Positions 47,261 to 56,265 of a stretch of 64,000 nt of DNA are shown in pieces. The translations under genes and the position numbers were made by a program. Below the pieces are notes generated by a model. That model saw only the letters and a program-made list of their open reading frames with translations. It was not told the origin of the DNA and did no database searches. Within the stretch, counting starts at the first letter, position 1. Each line of letters starts with the position of its first letter. Source of the stretch: Actinopolyspora lacussalsi (GTDB lineage Bacteria > Actinomycetota > Actinomycetes > Mycobacteriales > Pseudonocardiaceae); NCBI GenBank assembly GCA_030803735.1, contig JAURUC010000001.1:1931501-1995500 (forward strand). The letters run 5' to 3'.

Positions 47261-47930
47261 TACGCTTTCCGGAGATTTTCTCTCCTTCTTTCGGGTAGTG
47301 TGCGGCACCGCACTGTAATGTGTGTGTTTTATTCGTCTTCCGTGACTCGGACGAGTGTTGACAACTCGCAACGATCCGCGTCCGTGAGTGATATCGGACG
47401 GAACGTGGTCACGTACTCCTGAAGTCAATCTTCAACCGGTACCCGGCAACGAGTGGGCGCCGACTCATGATTCCTCCCGGCACCGGCGTTGTTCCCGATT
47501 TTCACACAAGTCGTTTTGGATGAGGATTTCCGACATCGGTACGGGGTCGATCGACAGGACTTCGGATCATCTCTCCGAGTCCCGTTCGATACCGTACTTC
47601 GAATCATCACTCTATGACTCTTCGTGTTCACCTGAGAACCGAATGTGACTTTAAGATTTCGTGGGATCACCCGTTCACCGACGCGAACGGATCGGTTCCA
47701 CCGATGTCGGTGCCGACGACCGTGCCGGTGACGAGCGATTGATGATTGCACCGCGAACGAGCATTCCGACACGAATCCGAGAGCAGGAAGTGTTTCACTC
47801 CGTGCTCACGAAGCCACGAAGCCCTCCGCTGTGAAGCCCTCCGAAAGTCGCCCCGCGCCCGCTTCGGTCTCGCCAGATCGAACGAGCCGGCCGGCTGTCC
47901 CGTACCGGACAGCCGGCAAGGCGCTCGCGA
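47261..47930. other. 670-bp gap after tRNA-Val, partly AT-rich
   Basis: No supported gene, integrase remnant or repeat of the tRNA 3' end was seen. Base composition is clearly lower in GC than the coding parts (e.g. 47310-47345 and 47590-47670). Confidence 0.45.
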
Positions 47931-48329
47931 TCAGTCGCCGAACGAGGTGGCCCGGCGTACCAGTCCGTGCAGCGCACTGCTGACAACGGTGACGATGATC
48001 GCCCCCCAGAAGGCGGGCCAGAAACCGTCGACGTGGAACGGGAGATCGAGGTTCCCGGCTATCCAGCTGGTCAGCCAGAACAACAGCGCGTTGACCACCA
48101 GCCCGAACAACCCGAGAGTGAGGATGTAGAGCAGACACCCCAATGTCTTGGCGACCGGCTTGAGCACCACGTTGACGATGCCGAACACCACGGCCACGAC
48201 GAGCAGTGTCAACGCCTGGGTGGCCACACCATCGGTTCCTCCCCCTTGGTCGCCCAGCGCGATCCCGGGCAGTGCCGTGGTCACCCAGACCGCCACGGCG
48301 GTGATAAGTATGTGCACTACGAGCGCCAC
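47931..48329 (-). CDS. Phage-holin-family-4-type membrane protein (PF04020)
   Basis: 132 aa with four membrane segments and the family pattern VVFGIVNVVLKPVAKTLGCLLYILTLGLFGLVVNALLFWLTSWIAG, then FWPAFWGAIIVTVVSSAL. Despite the name these are chromosomal proteins common in actinobacteria, with no phage genes nearby. GTG chosen with GGGAGGG 5 nt upstream; the frame is open further upstream but that part is not hydrophobic. Confidence 0.9.
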   Translation of the reverse strand: MALVVHILITAVAVWVTTALPGIALGDQGGGTDGVATQALTLLVVAVVFGIVNVVLKPVAKTLGCLLYILTLGLFGLVVNALLFWLTSWIAGNLDLPFHVDGFWPAFWGAIIVTVVSSALHGLVRRATSFGD

Positions 48330-48757
48330 GATGTCCCTCCCGTGGTTGCTGCCGTTCGCACCGCACACGCTACGCGGAGAGATCACGATGTCCCGAGGCA
48401 CCACGGCGATTCCCTCGGTCGTGCTAACCACCCAGCACGCCGGGCACGCGGGCATCCTGCGCGAAACGCTCGACGGACGAACCTCGACCTGACCGGCACC
48501 GTGCCCGTTCCGAGCCAGGTGCCCGCACGCGGCGCCGAGGCGGCTCTGCCGAATGCCCCTGGCTTCGCGTGGTGGGAAGGTGGACTCGATGCGCGGGGGA
48601 ACACGGCTCCGCGGTGGGTATTCCGGGCGGGGACTGCCGAATCGCCATACTCGTCGGTAACCTGTGTGCGATTCGGTGGTCCGACACATCCGTTCCGAGT
48701 GTCGAGCGCGGGTGCGCGAACCCCCACGGGCAACACAACCGGCAGGAAGCGAGCAGT
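48330..48757. other. 428-bp divergent intergenic region
   Basis: Lies between the holin-like gene and the F420-type oxidoreductase gene and should hold both promoters. No gene or clear repeat seen. Confidence 0.4.
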
Positions 48758-49804
48758 ATGCGGATCGGGATGCCGCTGAACTACAGCGGGGGATTCAAGG
48801 AGACGGTCGACGAGCTGGTCGACTACGAGAAGGCCGGACTGGACATCGTCTACGTTCCGGAGGCGTACTCGTTCGACGCGGTCAGCCAGTTGGGGTTCAT
48901 CGCGGCGCGCACCGAACGCCTGGAGATCGCTTCCGGCATTCTGCAGGTCTACACCAGGACACCGACGCTCACCGCCATGACCGCGGCCGGACTGGACTTC
49001 GTCTCGGGCGGACGGTTCACGCTGGGCATCGGCGCCTCCGGACCACAGGTGATCGAGGGCTTCCACGGGCTGCCCTACAAGGCACCGCTGGGACGCACCC
49101 GGGAACTGGTCGAGATCTGCCGCAAGGTGTGGCGGCGGGAGAAGGTCACCCACGAGGGCAAGCACTACAACATTCCCCTGCCAGCCGAAGAGGGCACGGG
49201 CCTCGGCAAACCACTCAAGCTGGTCAACCACCCGGTCCGGGAACGGATCCCGATCATGATCGCGGCGATCGGCCCCAAGAACGTGGCGATGACCGCGGAG
49301 ATCGCCGAGGCGTGGGAACCGATCTTCTACGTCCCGGAGAAGGCCGCCGAGGTGTGGGGGGACTCGCTGGCCGAGGGCCGCGCGAAGCGGGACGCCACAC
49401 TGCCGGAGCTGGACACGGTGGTACAGGCACCACTGGCCATCGGTGAGGACCTGGACGAGCTGCTCGACTCGATGCGGCCGATGCTGGCGCTCTACATCGG
49501 CGGCATGGGCGCCAAGGGAAAGAACTTCTACAACAACCTGGCCCGGCGCTACGGCTACGAGGCCGAGGCGGAACGAATCCAGGACCTCTACCTGGACGGC
49601 AAGAAGGACGAGGCGGCAGCGGCGGTGCCCCGCGAGCTGCTGACCAAGACCTCGCTGATCGGACCGGAGAGCCATGTGCGCGAGCGCATCGCCGCGTTCC
49701 GCGAGTCGGGCGTGACCACCCTGAACGTGACGCCGTTGGCGGGCAGCGCCGCCGAGCGCACCGCGCTGATCGAGCGGGTGCGCCACCTCGCGGACGAGGC
49801 CTGA
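48758..49804 (+). CDS. LLM-class F420-dependent oxidoreductase
   Basis: The 348-aa luciferase-like barrel protein has the pattern of F420-dependent enzymes: MRIGMPLNYSGGFKETVDELVDYEKAGLDIVYVPEAYSFDAVSQLGFIAA, RTERLEIASGILQVYTRTPTLTAMTAAGLDFVSGGRFTLGIGASGPQVIEGFHG, and a C-terminal GVTTLNVTPLAG. Substrate not deducible. ATG with AGGAAG upstream. Followed by a strong terminator, so a single-gene unit. Confidence 0.92.
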   Translation: MRIGMPLNYSGGFKETVDELVDYEKAGLDIVYVPEAYSFDAVSQLGFIAARTERLEIASGILQVYTRTPTLTAMTAAGLDFVSGGRFTLGIGASGPQVIEGFHGLPYKAPLGRTRELVEICRKVWRREKVTHEGKHYNIPLPAEEGTGLGKPLKLVNHPVRERIPIMIAAIGPKNVAMTAEIAEAWEPIFYVPEKAAEVWGDSLAEGRAKRDATLPELDTVVQAPLAIGEDLDELLDSMRPMLALYIGGMGAKGKNFYNNLARRYGYEAEAERIQDLYLDGKKDEAAAAVPRELLTKTSLIGPESHVRERIAAFRESGVTTLNVTPLAGSAAERTALIERVRHLADEA

Positions 49805-49812
49805 ACGACCTC

Positions 49813-49848
49813 CCTCCCGCGCCTGTCAACTCCGGCAGGCGCGGGAGG
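49813..49848. terminator. Bidirectional terminator
   Basis: CCTCCCGCGCCTG (49813-49825) and CAGGCGCGGGAGG (49836-49848) form a perfect 13-bp stem with a 10-nt loop between convergent genes. Confidence 0.88.
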
Positions 49849-49861
49849 CGGTTCGACCCGC

Positions 49862-50905
49862 TCAGTCCGCGTTGAGCACCCGTACCGGTGTGCCCGCCAG
49901 AAACTGCCGGATGTCCTCGACCGTTTCGGTGAAGAACGCCCGATAGGTGTTCTCCGAGACGTAACCGATGTGTGGAGTCAGCACCGTGCGAGGCGCGTGG
50001 CGCCACGGATCGTCCTCGGGGAGCGGCTCGCGCTCGAAGACATCGATCCCGGCCCCGCCGATACGCCCCTCGTGCAACGCGGAAAGCAGCTCCCGCTCGT
50101 CGACGATCGGGCCGCGGGAGGTGTTGACCAGTATGGAGTCCGGTCCCAGCAGGTCGAGCTCGGCGCGCCCCACGAGTCCGCGGGTTCGCTCACCGAGTTT
50201 GGTGTGCACGGTGACCACATCGGAAGCGGCGAACAGCTCCCGCTTGTCCACGGCCCTGGCACCCGCCTGCCGAGCACGCTCCGCGGTGAGGTTCTCGCTG
50301 AAGGCGAGTACCTCCATGCCGAACGCACGTCCCACCGTGGCGACCTGCGCACCGACGCGTCCCAGCCCGAGGACGCCGAGCGTGGCGCCCGCGAGGTCCT
50401 TGCCGACGGTGTGCTGCCAGCCACCGGTACGCACGGCCCGGTCCTCCCTCGGGATCGCTCTGGCCACCGCCAGGATCAACCCCCACGTGAGTTCCGAGGT
50501 GGTGCTCCAGTCGGCTCCGGCTCGCATGCCGTTACCGGTACCGCACACCGTCACACCCAGTTCGGCCGCTGCCGCCGTGTCGATGGCCGCGTTTCCCATA
50601 CCGGTGGTTACCAGCAGCTTCAGGTTCGGCAACGCTCGCAGCACTTCCGAGGGGAAGGCGGTCCGTTCCCGCATCGCCGCGATCACGTGGAACGGTTCGA
50701 GCCCGCGTACCAGTTCCGCCGGATCAGCGATGTGCTCGTCGAACACGGTCACCTCGGTGTTCGCGGGCAGGGTGTGCCAGTCACCGAACTCGCGGGCGAC
50801 GTGCTGATAGTCGTCGAGGACGGCGATCCTGACAGTGGTGTCCGCACTCGCGGTGAGGTCCTCGACGGCGGAACCGTCCCGGTCTGGTGTGCTGTCGGCT
50901 CGCAT
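49862..50905 (-). CDS. D-2-hydroxyacid dehydrogenase family protein
   Basis: NAD(P)-dependent dehydrogenase of the phosphoglycerate-dehydrogenase type, 347 aa. Motifs: nucleotide loop LGVLGLGRVGAQVA, substrate/catalytic Arg in ILVNTSRGPIVDERELLSAL, Glu in GAGIDVFEREPLPEDDP and His in LTPHIGYVSENT. The serine-pathway ACT domain is absent, so the substrate is likely another 2-oxoacid. ATG with GGGAG 5 nt upstream; a longer start would add an Arg/Thr-rich stretch. Confidence 0.93.
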   Translation of the reverse strand: MRADSTPDRDGSAVEDLTASADTTVRIAVLDDYQHVAREFGDWHTLPANTEVTVFDEHIADPAELVRGLEPFHVIAAMRERTAFPSEVLRALPNLKLLVTTGMGNAAIDTAAAAELGVTVCGTGNGMRAGADWSTTSELTWGLILAVARAIPREDRAVRTGGWQHTVGKDLAGATLGVLGLGRVGAQVATVGRAFGMEVLAFSENLTAERARQAGARAVDKRELFAASDVVTVHTKLGERTRGLVGRAELDLLGPDSILVNTSRGPIVDERELLSALHEGRIGGAGIDVFEREPLPEDDPWRHAPRTVLTPHIGYVSENTYRAFFTETVEDIRQFLAGTPVRVLNAD

Positions 50906-51110
50906 GTGGCTCCCGGTTGGTGATCGGAGTTCTGCGGGTGTCCGGTTGCTCGTTCGCTCGACCGGCCACACTACCGCCCGCCGTAGGGAGCGAAGTTCTC
51001 GGAACGGTCACCGATCTCGGAATCATCACCGGCCGCGACGATCTCCGGGGCCGGACGCACGCACGGGACCGTCCGTCGATGCCGGGGCGCGCCCCGGGAG
51101 ACTGGTCCTC

Positions 51111-51899
51111 GTGAATACGTCGACCTTGTTCCACCTGCTTCCCTCGGGGTCCTACCACTCGAGCCCGGAGGAGGCCATCGGCGCGGACTCACTGGAGCGA
51201 AATGGGTTCGTGCACTGCTCACCGGATCCGGAGACGACCTTGGCCGTGGCCAACACGCTCTACCGTTCCGCCGAGGAGCAGCTGGTGCTGCTCGAACTCG
51301 ACGCCACGGCGTTGTCCGCGCCCGTACGCTGGGAACCTCCCACACCGGCACCCCCGGAAGGCGTGACGTCGGAAACCCTGTTCCCCCACGTCTACGGCCC
51401 ACTGGACCGGGCGGCGGTGCGTGGAGTGCGCTACGCGCGGCGGGACACCGACGGGCGTTTCGTCTCGTTCGAAGCCAGGGGTGCCACCGCCGAACTGCTG
51501 GATCTGCTGCCGCACCCGGAGGGCGGCTGGTACCGGCGCACCTGGACCTGCGCCACGACCGCTCGTCCACCGGATCGTGGTCCACGCCCCAGCGCGACGG
51601 CGATCCACTACCTGCTGCCCGCCGGGGAACGCTCGCGGTGGCACCGGGTCGAGTCGGACGAGTTGTGGATGTGGCACGCGGGGCCGGCGCTGCTGTTGCA
51701 CGGCGCGGGCGACGGTGCGGAGCCGGCGGACCGGACGGAGACGGTCACGCTGGGGGCCGACCTGGCGGCGGGCCAGCTGCCCCAGTCACTTGTTCCCGCC
51801 CGCAGCTGGCAGTGTGCCGAGAACACCGGGGACGCCGACATCCTGGTCAGTTGCGTGGTATCGCCCGGCTTCGACTTCGCGGACTTCCGAATGATCTGA
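51111..51899 (+). CDS. DUF952 - cupin_5 (DUF985) fusion protein
   Basis: 262 aa. N-terminal DUF952 domain (LFHLLPSGSYHSSP, NGFVHCSPDPETTLAVANTLY, LVLLELDATALSAPVRWE, FPHVYGPLDRAAV; residues about 5-110) and a C-terminal RmlC-like cupin of the DUF985 group (LLDLLPHPEGGWYRRTW, AIHYLLPAGERSRWHRVESDELWMWHAG, SWQCAENTGDADILVSCVVSPGFDFADF; about 125-262). Such proteins usually occur as separate genes. GTG start with GGGAG 10 nt upstream. Enzymatic role unknown. Confidence 0.9.
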   Translation: MNTSTLFHLLPSGSYHSSPEEAIGADSLERNGFVHCSPDPETTLAVANTLYRSAEEQLVLLELDATALSAPVRWEPPTPAPPEGVTSETLFPHVYGPLDRAAVRGVRYARRDTDGRFVSFEARGATAELLDLLPHPEGGWYRRTWTCATTARPPDRGPRPSATAIHYLLPAGERSRWHRVESDELWMWHAGPALLLHGAGDGAEPADRTETVTLGADLAAGQLPQSLVPARSWQCAENTGDADILVSCVVSPGFDFADFRMI

Positions 51900-52097
51900 C
51901 TCCGCCGTCGATGGAGTTCGGGGCTCCGGGAGCGATCGGTTCGATGCCCGGTGTGCCGGTGTGGCGCTGAGTCGGGTGGGTCTGAAGGGTTCGGTGCCGA
52001 CGAACCGTTTCTCGACCCAGCTCATCGCCAGCAGGGCGATCACGATCGTTCCGGTGCCCGTGGTGGCCGTGACCGCGAAGACCGCAAGAGAATTCAC
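51786..52097 (-). CDS. Possible small single-span membrane protein
   Basis: Starting at GTG 52097 with a purine-rich GGGGGTGG upstream, the frame gives NSLAVFAVTATTGTGTIVIALLAMSWVEKRF, a clear membrane segment followed by a hydrophilic tail, with strong third-base GC bias in the first 45 codons. Against it: the stop lies 114 nt inside the 3' end of the convergent DUF952-cupin gene, and the tail loses coding bias. It may be a short gene whose stop has been lost. Confidence 0.4.
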   Translation of the reverse strand: MNSLAVFAVTATTGTGTIVIALLAMSWVEKRFVGTEPFRPTRLSATPAHRASNRSLPEPRTPSTAESDHSEVREVEAGRYHATDQDVGVPGVLGTLPAAGGNK

Positions 52098-52572
52098 CAG
52101 CAACCACCCCCGAGGATGCTTCGGCTCGTGTGTCCGCGCTCGCGCAGCGACTCCCGCGAGGGCTGACGCGGGAATTCCGGTCGGAAGAATTGACCGTTTC
52201 GAGCGTGTCGACTCCTCGACAACGGTAACGGCTCACGTGGAACATCGCTGGCCGGGAAACTGGACTCTCGCGATCAGGTGAGTAGCGGATCATCGCGCCG
52301 CGGAGCGCGAACATCGGCATCGTGTCGGCCACCTCACCGAAGTCACCGGTTGTCCGCTCACGAGAGCCCCACCCTGCTCTCAAGGGCAGGCTGTCACGGG
52401 AACGCTGTCACGGGGGAACGCCCGTCCGGGGCAGCGAGTGGTTCCCGCGGCTCCCGGCGGCTCGACGACGAGCGCGCCGGGACTCGTGGCGGTAACATCT
52501 TCCCGGCGAATCGCGAGTGAGCTCCCGAATCGTTCGCCACCGCCGAACACCTCGCCGGAGAGGGGCGACACG
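52098..52572. other. 475-bp gap
   Basis: No gene with a ribosome site and coding bias was found. Carries the upstream regions of the two small membrane-protein frames that flank it. Confidence 0.4.
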
Positions 52573-52830
52573 GTGCGGAACTACGCGGTCCACCTGATCT
52601 GCCATCTGCTCGTCGTGCTGGCCGGGCTCGCCGGTGGGATCGCGACCGGGCTGTGGTTGTTCGACGGCAACGCCGCCGCGGGATGGTTGGCACTGCTGGC
52701 ACTGGTCGTGGCGCTGGGGGTGCTGGCACTGCAGGCGGGCCACCTCCGGCGCGAACGAGCTTCCGCCGCGCCGCGTGGCTCACGTGACTCACGGGGACGC
52801 CGCACCCTGCCGGAACCGGGAACGCGCTGA
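52573..52830 (+). CDS. Small two-span membrane protein
   Basis: 85 aa from GTG (VRNYAVHLICHLLVVLAG...) with GGAGAGGGG upstream. Two hydrophobic segments (LLVVLAGLAGGIATGLWLF and GWLALLALVVALGVLALQA) and a basic C-terminal tail. Codon bias is normal. No family recognised. The frame is open for 135 nt upstream but that part lacks coding character. Followed by a clear terminator. Confidence 0.65.
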   Translation: MRNYAVHLICHLLVVLAGLAGGIATGLWLFDGNAAAGWLALLALVVALGVLALQAGHLRRERASAAPRGSRDSRGRRTLPEPGTR

Positions 52831-52863
52831 AAAACCTCTCCCCGGGGGGGGAATCGGCGCCCG

Positions 52864-52895
52864 TACGGCGGTGCCCTGGGGAAGGCACCGCCGTA
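52864..52895. terminator. Bidirectional terminator
   Basis: TACGGCGGTGCC (52864-52875) and GGCACCGCCGTA (52884-52895) form a perfect 12-bp stem with an 8-nt loop between convergent genes. Confidence 0.85.
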
Positions 52896-52922
52896 ACCGA
52901 TCGGTCCGAGGGGACGAGAAGC

Positions 52923-53993
52923 TCACCGTGTCCGAGGAAGCGTGACCACCGAACCGTCACCGGCCGAACGGCGTGCCGCCTCGATCACTTCGAGTCCCCG
53001 CAGTGCGTCGGCCGGATCGACCGGCGGGGCGACCCCCGAGTCCAGTGTTCGCACGACTCCGGCGTAGAAGTCCTGATAGCGGCCGGGCCTGCTGGGCCAG
53101 GGACGGGTCTCGGGGCCGACACCGATCGAGCCCCAGTTCTCCCTCGGTTCCTCGCCCCACCCAGGCTCGTCGGGAAGACTCCCCTGCCGCAGTGCCGCCT
53201 CCTGCGGATCCAGTCCGTACTTGGTGAACGCCGCTCGATCTCCCAGGACCCGAAACCGTGGCCCCTGCTGGGCGGCGAGTTTGCTCACCCAGAGGTGACT
53301 GTGCTGACCACCGGTGTGCCGCAGCGCCACGAAGGTGTCGTCATCGGCGGCCACGTCGGGCCGAATGGTGTCCATCTCCGCGTAGACGGATTCGACGTCG
53401 CCGAACAGACACAGTGCCTGATCGATGAGATGGCTGCCCAGGTCGTAGAGCACACCACCGGCCTCGCCCGGACCTCCCTGATCGCGCCAGGAGTCCTTGG
53501 CCTCGGGAACCCAGCGTTCGAACCGGGACTCGAACCGATGCACCCGTCCCAGCGAGTCGGAGTCGAGGAGTTCCCGAACGGTGAGCATGTCGTTGTCCCA
53601 GCGACGGTTCTGGAAGACGGTCAGGGGCACCCCGCGGTCCTCGGCACGCGAGATCAGTTCCCTGGCCTCTTCCGCTGTGGGGGTGAACGGCTTGTCGACC
53701 ACGACCGGAACTCCGGCGTCGAGCGCACGCGCGGCCAGTTCAGCGTGGCTGCTGTTCGGAGTGGCGATTACGACGAGATCCAGTTCCTCCGCCCGCCGGA
53801 ACAGCTCCGTGGCATCGGAGTGCACGTGGGTGTCCGGGTACTGTGACGCCACCTGCTCCGCCCGTTGCCCGCTGGATGTGACCACGGCATCCAGCCGCAA
53901 TCGCGGCTGCGCCGCGATGAGCGGGGCGTGAAAGGCGGAGCCCGCCAGACCGTAACCGAACAGACCGACCCGAAATCGTCCCTCCGAATCCAT
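52923..53993 (-). CDS. Gfo/Idh/MocA-family oxidoreductase
   Basis: 356 aa: N-terminal Rossmann domain with FRVGLFGYGLAGSAFHAPLIAA, DLVVIATPNSSHAELAARALDAGVPVVVDKPFTPTAEEA (the conserved EKP-like motif is DKP), and the C-terminal substrate domain with VLYDLGSHLIDQALCLFGDVESVYAEM. Closest in pattern to the YvaA/YdgJ-type scyllo-inositol dehydrogenases. ATG start with GGGG directly upstream. 12 nt from the response-regulator stop on the same strand. Confidence 0.92.
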   Translation of the reverse strand: MDSEGRFRVGLFGYGLAGSAFHAPLIAAQPRLRLDAVVTSSGQRAEQVASQYPDTHVHSDATELFRRAEELDLVVIATPNSSHAELAARALDAGVPVVVDKPFTPTAEEARELISRAEDRGVPLTVFQNRRWDNDMLTVRELLDSDSLGRVHRFESRFERWVPEAKDSWRDQGGPGEAGGVLYDLGSHLIDQALCLFGDVESVYAEMDTIRPDVAADDDTFVALRHTGGQHSHLWVSKLAAQQGPRFRVLGDRAAFTKYGLDPQEAALRQGSLPDEPGWGEEPRENWGSIGVGPETRPWPSRPGRYQDFYAGVVRTLDSGVAPPVDPADALRGLEVIEAARRSAGDGSVVTLPRTR

Positions 53994-54005
53994 GTCCCCA
54001 TTACA

Positions 54006-54776
54006 TCAAGCGGGCCACCGGTCCCCGCTGTGCCCGTCTCGGACGGAGTCGCCGCTCGCACGGCGGACGGGGATTTCCGGGTCGAGGGCGGTTCCCGGCA
54101 TCGACAGGTCGCGTCCGGGGCGGACCAGCCCGGTTTCGTAGGCCAGGATGACGAGCTGGGTGCGCGAACTCAGATTGAGTTTCTGCATCACGTGGTAGAC
54201 GTGCGACTTGACGGTCAACTCGGCCAGTCCGAGGTTCTCGGCGATCTCGGCGTTGGATCCCCCGCGCGCCACCTGGAGCAGCACGTCTCGTTCCCGATCG
54301 GTCAGCGGCGCCAGTTCGAGCGAGGCGTCGCGCATCTCCAACGCGGCGAACCGGTGCAACAACCTGCGCGTGACGCTCGGGGCGAGCAGGGCGTCACCGG
54401 ATGCCACGGTGCGAACGGCGCGGAGCAGTTCCTCCGGCGGCGCGTCCTTGAGCAGGAAACCGCTGACTCCGGCCCGCAGTGCGGAGTAGACGTACTCGTC
54501 CAGGTCGTGGACCGTCAGCATGATCACGGCTGTACGTCCGTGCGTGGTACGGACGATCTCGTCCGCTGCGACGATGCCGTCGGTACCGGGCATCCGTATG
54601 TCCATCAGCACCACGTCCGGCATGCGTCGCCGAACGGCGGCCACGGCACTGCGCCCGTCATCCGCCTCGGCTGTCACCCGAAGATCCGGCTCGGCCGACA
54701 GCAGGGCCACCAACCCACCACGAATCATCGCCTGGTCATCGGCGACCAGCACGTCCGTGACCGACTGCGTCACCAC
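54006..54776 (-). CDS. NarL/LuxR-type response regulator
   Basis: 256 aa. Receiver domain with DDQAMIRGGLVALL, the phosphoacceptor Asp59 in VVLMDIRMPGTDG and Lys in GFLLKDAPPEELLRAV; LuxR helix-turn-helix PLTDRERDVLLQVARGGSNAEIAENLGLAELTVKSHVYHVMQKL. GTG at 54776 with GAGGAGG 7 nt upstream (GTG one codon later possible). Encoded 17 nt after the sensor kinase, its cognate partner. Confidence 0.95.
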   Translation of the reverse strand: MVTQSVTDVLVADDQAMIRGGLVALLSAEPDLRVTAEADDGRSAVAAVRRRMPDVVLMDIRMPGTDGIVAADEIVRTTHGRTAVIMLTVHDLDEYVYSALRAGVSGFLLKDAPPEELLRAVRTVASGDALLAPSVTRRLLHRFAALEMRDASLELAPLTDRERDVLLQVARGGSNAEIAENLGLAELTVKSHVYHVMQKLNLSSRTQLVILAYETGLVRPGRDLSMPGTALDPEIPVRRASGDSVRDGHSGDRWPA

Positions 54777-54793
54777 CTACGGACCTCCTCGGA

Positions 54794-56113
54794 TCACCCC
54801 GGGTCCGAAATTTCCGGGCACGGTAGCACGGCGGACAAGTGAAACCCGTTCGGAACAGGATGCGCCGTCAAGGTCCCGCCGAGCAACGACACCCGCTCAC
54901 GAAGTCCGATCAAACCGTGCCCGGTGGAACCGGAATCGCACTGCGCCACCGGGCCCGCACCATTGTCCGTCGAACGAGCCCGCCCGAGGAGATCGTTGCT
55001 GTGATTGTTCACCTCGATGTCCAGTCCGGATGCCCGGTAGCTCAACGACACGCGCGCGTACCCCCGCCCGGCGTGCTTGAGCACATTGGTCACCGCCTCC
55101 TGGACCACCCGATAAGCCGTCATCTCCACCCCTGGATCCAGCTCGCGCACCCGGCCGATGCGCTGCAGTCGCCAGGTGACACCGGTCCCACGCACCGAAT
55201 CGATCAACTCGTCCAACTGCGCCAGCCGCGGCGCGGGGGCGCGATCGGCGCCGCTCTCGGAGAAGGCACCTTCATCGGAACCGGATCCGTCCTCGGAACC
55301 GTCCCTGCCGTCGGTGACGGCACCGTCCTCGGTTTCTCCGCCGGGAACCGCGCGCAACGCGCTGACCAGCTGACGCATCTGTTCCAACGAGGAACGTGAG
55401 GTCTTCTCGAGCTCCCGGAGCGTGTCCCTGGCGTGCTCGGGATCGCGATCCACCAACGAGCGAGCCACTCCGGCACGCAGCGCCACCACCGAGAGATTGT
55501 GCGAGACGATGTCGTGGAACTCGCGGGCGATGCGGGCCCGTTCCACGGCCGCCGCTTCCCTGGCGAGCTGGTCCCGTGCCCGGTCGAGCAGATTCACCGC
55601 CTGTTCGAGCTGTGCGGCCTGCCTGCGTTTGATCCGCATGGCCCTCCCCCAGCCGAGCACCATGACCACGTTGACCAGTGCGCCGAGCAGCATCACCGTG
55701 GCGGCGTACGGCGACATCGAGGGCAACCTGCTGAGGGGCCAGATCATCGCCACCGCCCCGGCGGCGACCGTGGTGGGGAGCTCGCCCCGCACGCACACCG
55801 AGTAGACGCTGATCAGGATGGCCAGGTTCAACGGCCCCACCGGCTCTTCGAGCCGGGTGAGCACGATGGTGACCGTCACCAGCACCACCAGACTCACCCA
55901 CGGCAGGAACCGCCGTAACAGCAGTACACCCAACGCGGGCAGCCCGAGCGACAACGACCAGCGAAACGTCTCTCCCTGATGCGAGGGCAGGAAGACCACG
56001 AGCAGGTGACAGCAGACGAAAACGGCCACCAGTCCGATCTCCAGCAGTGCTCTGCGCCACCGCTTCGGAATCGGGACCGGTAAGGAGATCGCCTCGGAAT
56101 TCCCGTCGCGCAA
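54794..56113 (-). CDS. Two-component sensor histidine kinase (HisKA_3 type)
   Basis: 439 aa with four to six membrane segments in the first 150 residues, dimerisation/phosphoacceptor ERARIAREFHDIVSHNLSVVALRAG, then an ATPase domain with VVQEAVTNVLKHAGRG (N box) and GHGLIGLRERVSLLGG (G box). An acid, Ser/Gly/Asp-rich insert of about 40 residues lies between phosphoacceptor and ATPase domains. The start is unclear: TTG 56113 has AAAGGG 7 nt upstream; a TTG at 56152 lengthens it by 13 residues. Pairs with the response regulator. Confidence 0.9.
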   Translation of the reverse strand: MRDGNSEAISLPVPIPKRWRRALLEIGLVAVFVCCHLLVVFLPSHQGETFRWSLSLGLPALGVLLLRRFLPWVSLVVLVTVTIVLTRLEEPVGPLNLAILISVYSVCVRGELPTTVAAGAVAMIWPLSRLPSMSPYAATVMLLGALVNVVMVLGWGRAMRIKRRQAAQLEQAVNLLDRARDQLAREAAAVERARIAREFHDIVSHNLSVVALRAGVARSLVDRDPEHARDTLRELEKTSRSSLEQMRQLVSALRAVPGGETEDGAVTDGRDGSEDGSGSDEGAFSESGADRAPAPRLAQLDELIDSVRGTGVTWRLQRIGRVRELDPGVEMTAYRVVQEAVTNVLKHAGRGYARVSLSYRASGLDIEVNNHSNDLLGRARSTDNGAGPVAQCDSGSTGHGLIGLRERVSLLGGTLTAHPVPNGFHLSAVLPCPEISDPG

Positions 56114-56265
56114 CAGGGAGCCCTTTCGGAGTACCGGCGTGGGGATGCACAACAGTACTTGCCCACGCGGTTCCGATCACCCGGGCGAAACGACTTCTGT
56201 CGCCGAGTCAGGGCGATGTCCGGGTCAGGAGGCGATCCCCACGGGAATCCGGCCAGGAAGGTCCG

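Noticed and set aside
47261..47930. Possible integrated-element remnant after tRNA-Val(CAC)
   Set aside because: No integrase, phage gene or repeat of the tRNA 3' end; only AT-richer DNA without coding bias.
47931..48329. Phage holin as a prophage sign
   Set aside because: PF04020 proteins are common chromosomal membrane proteins in actinobacteria and no other phage genes are near.
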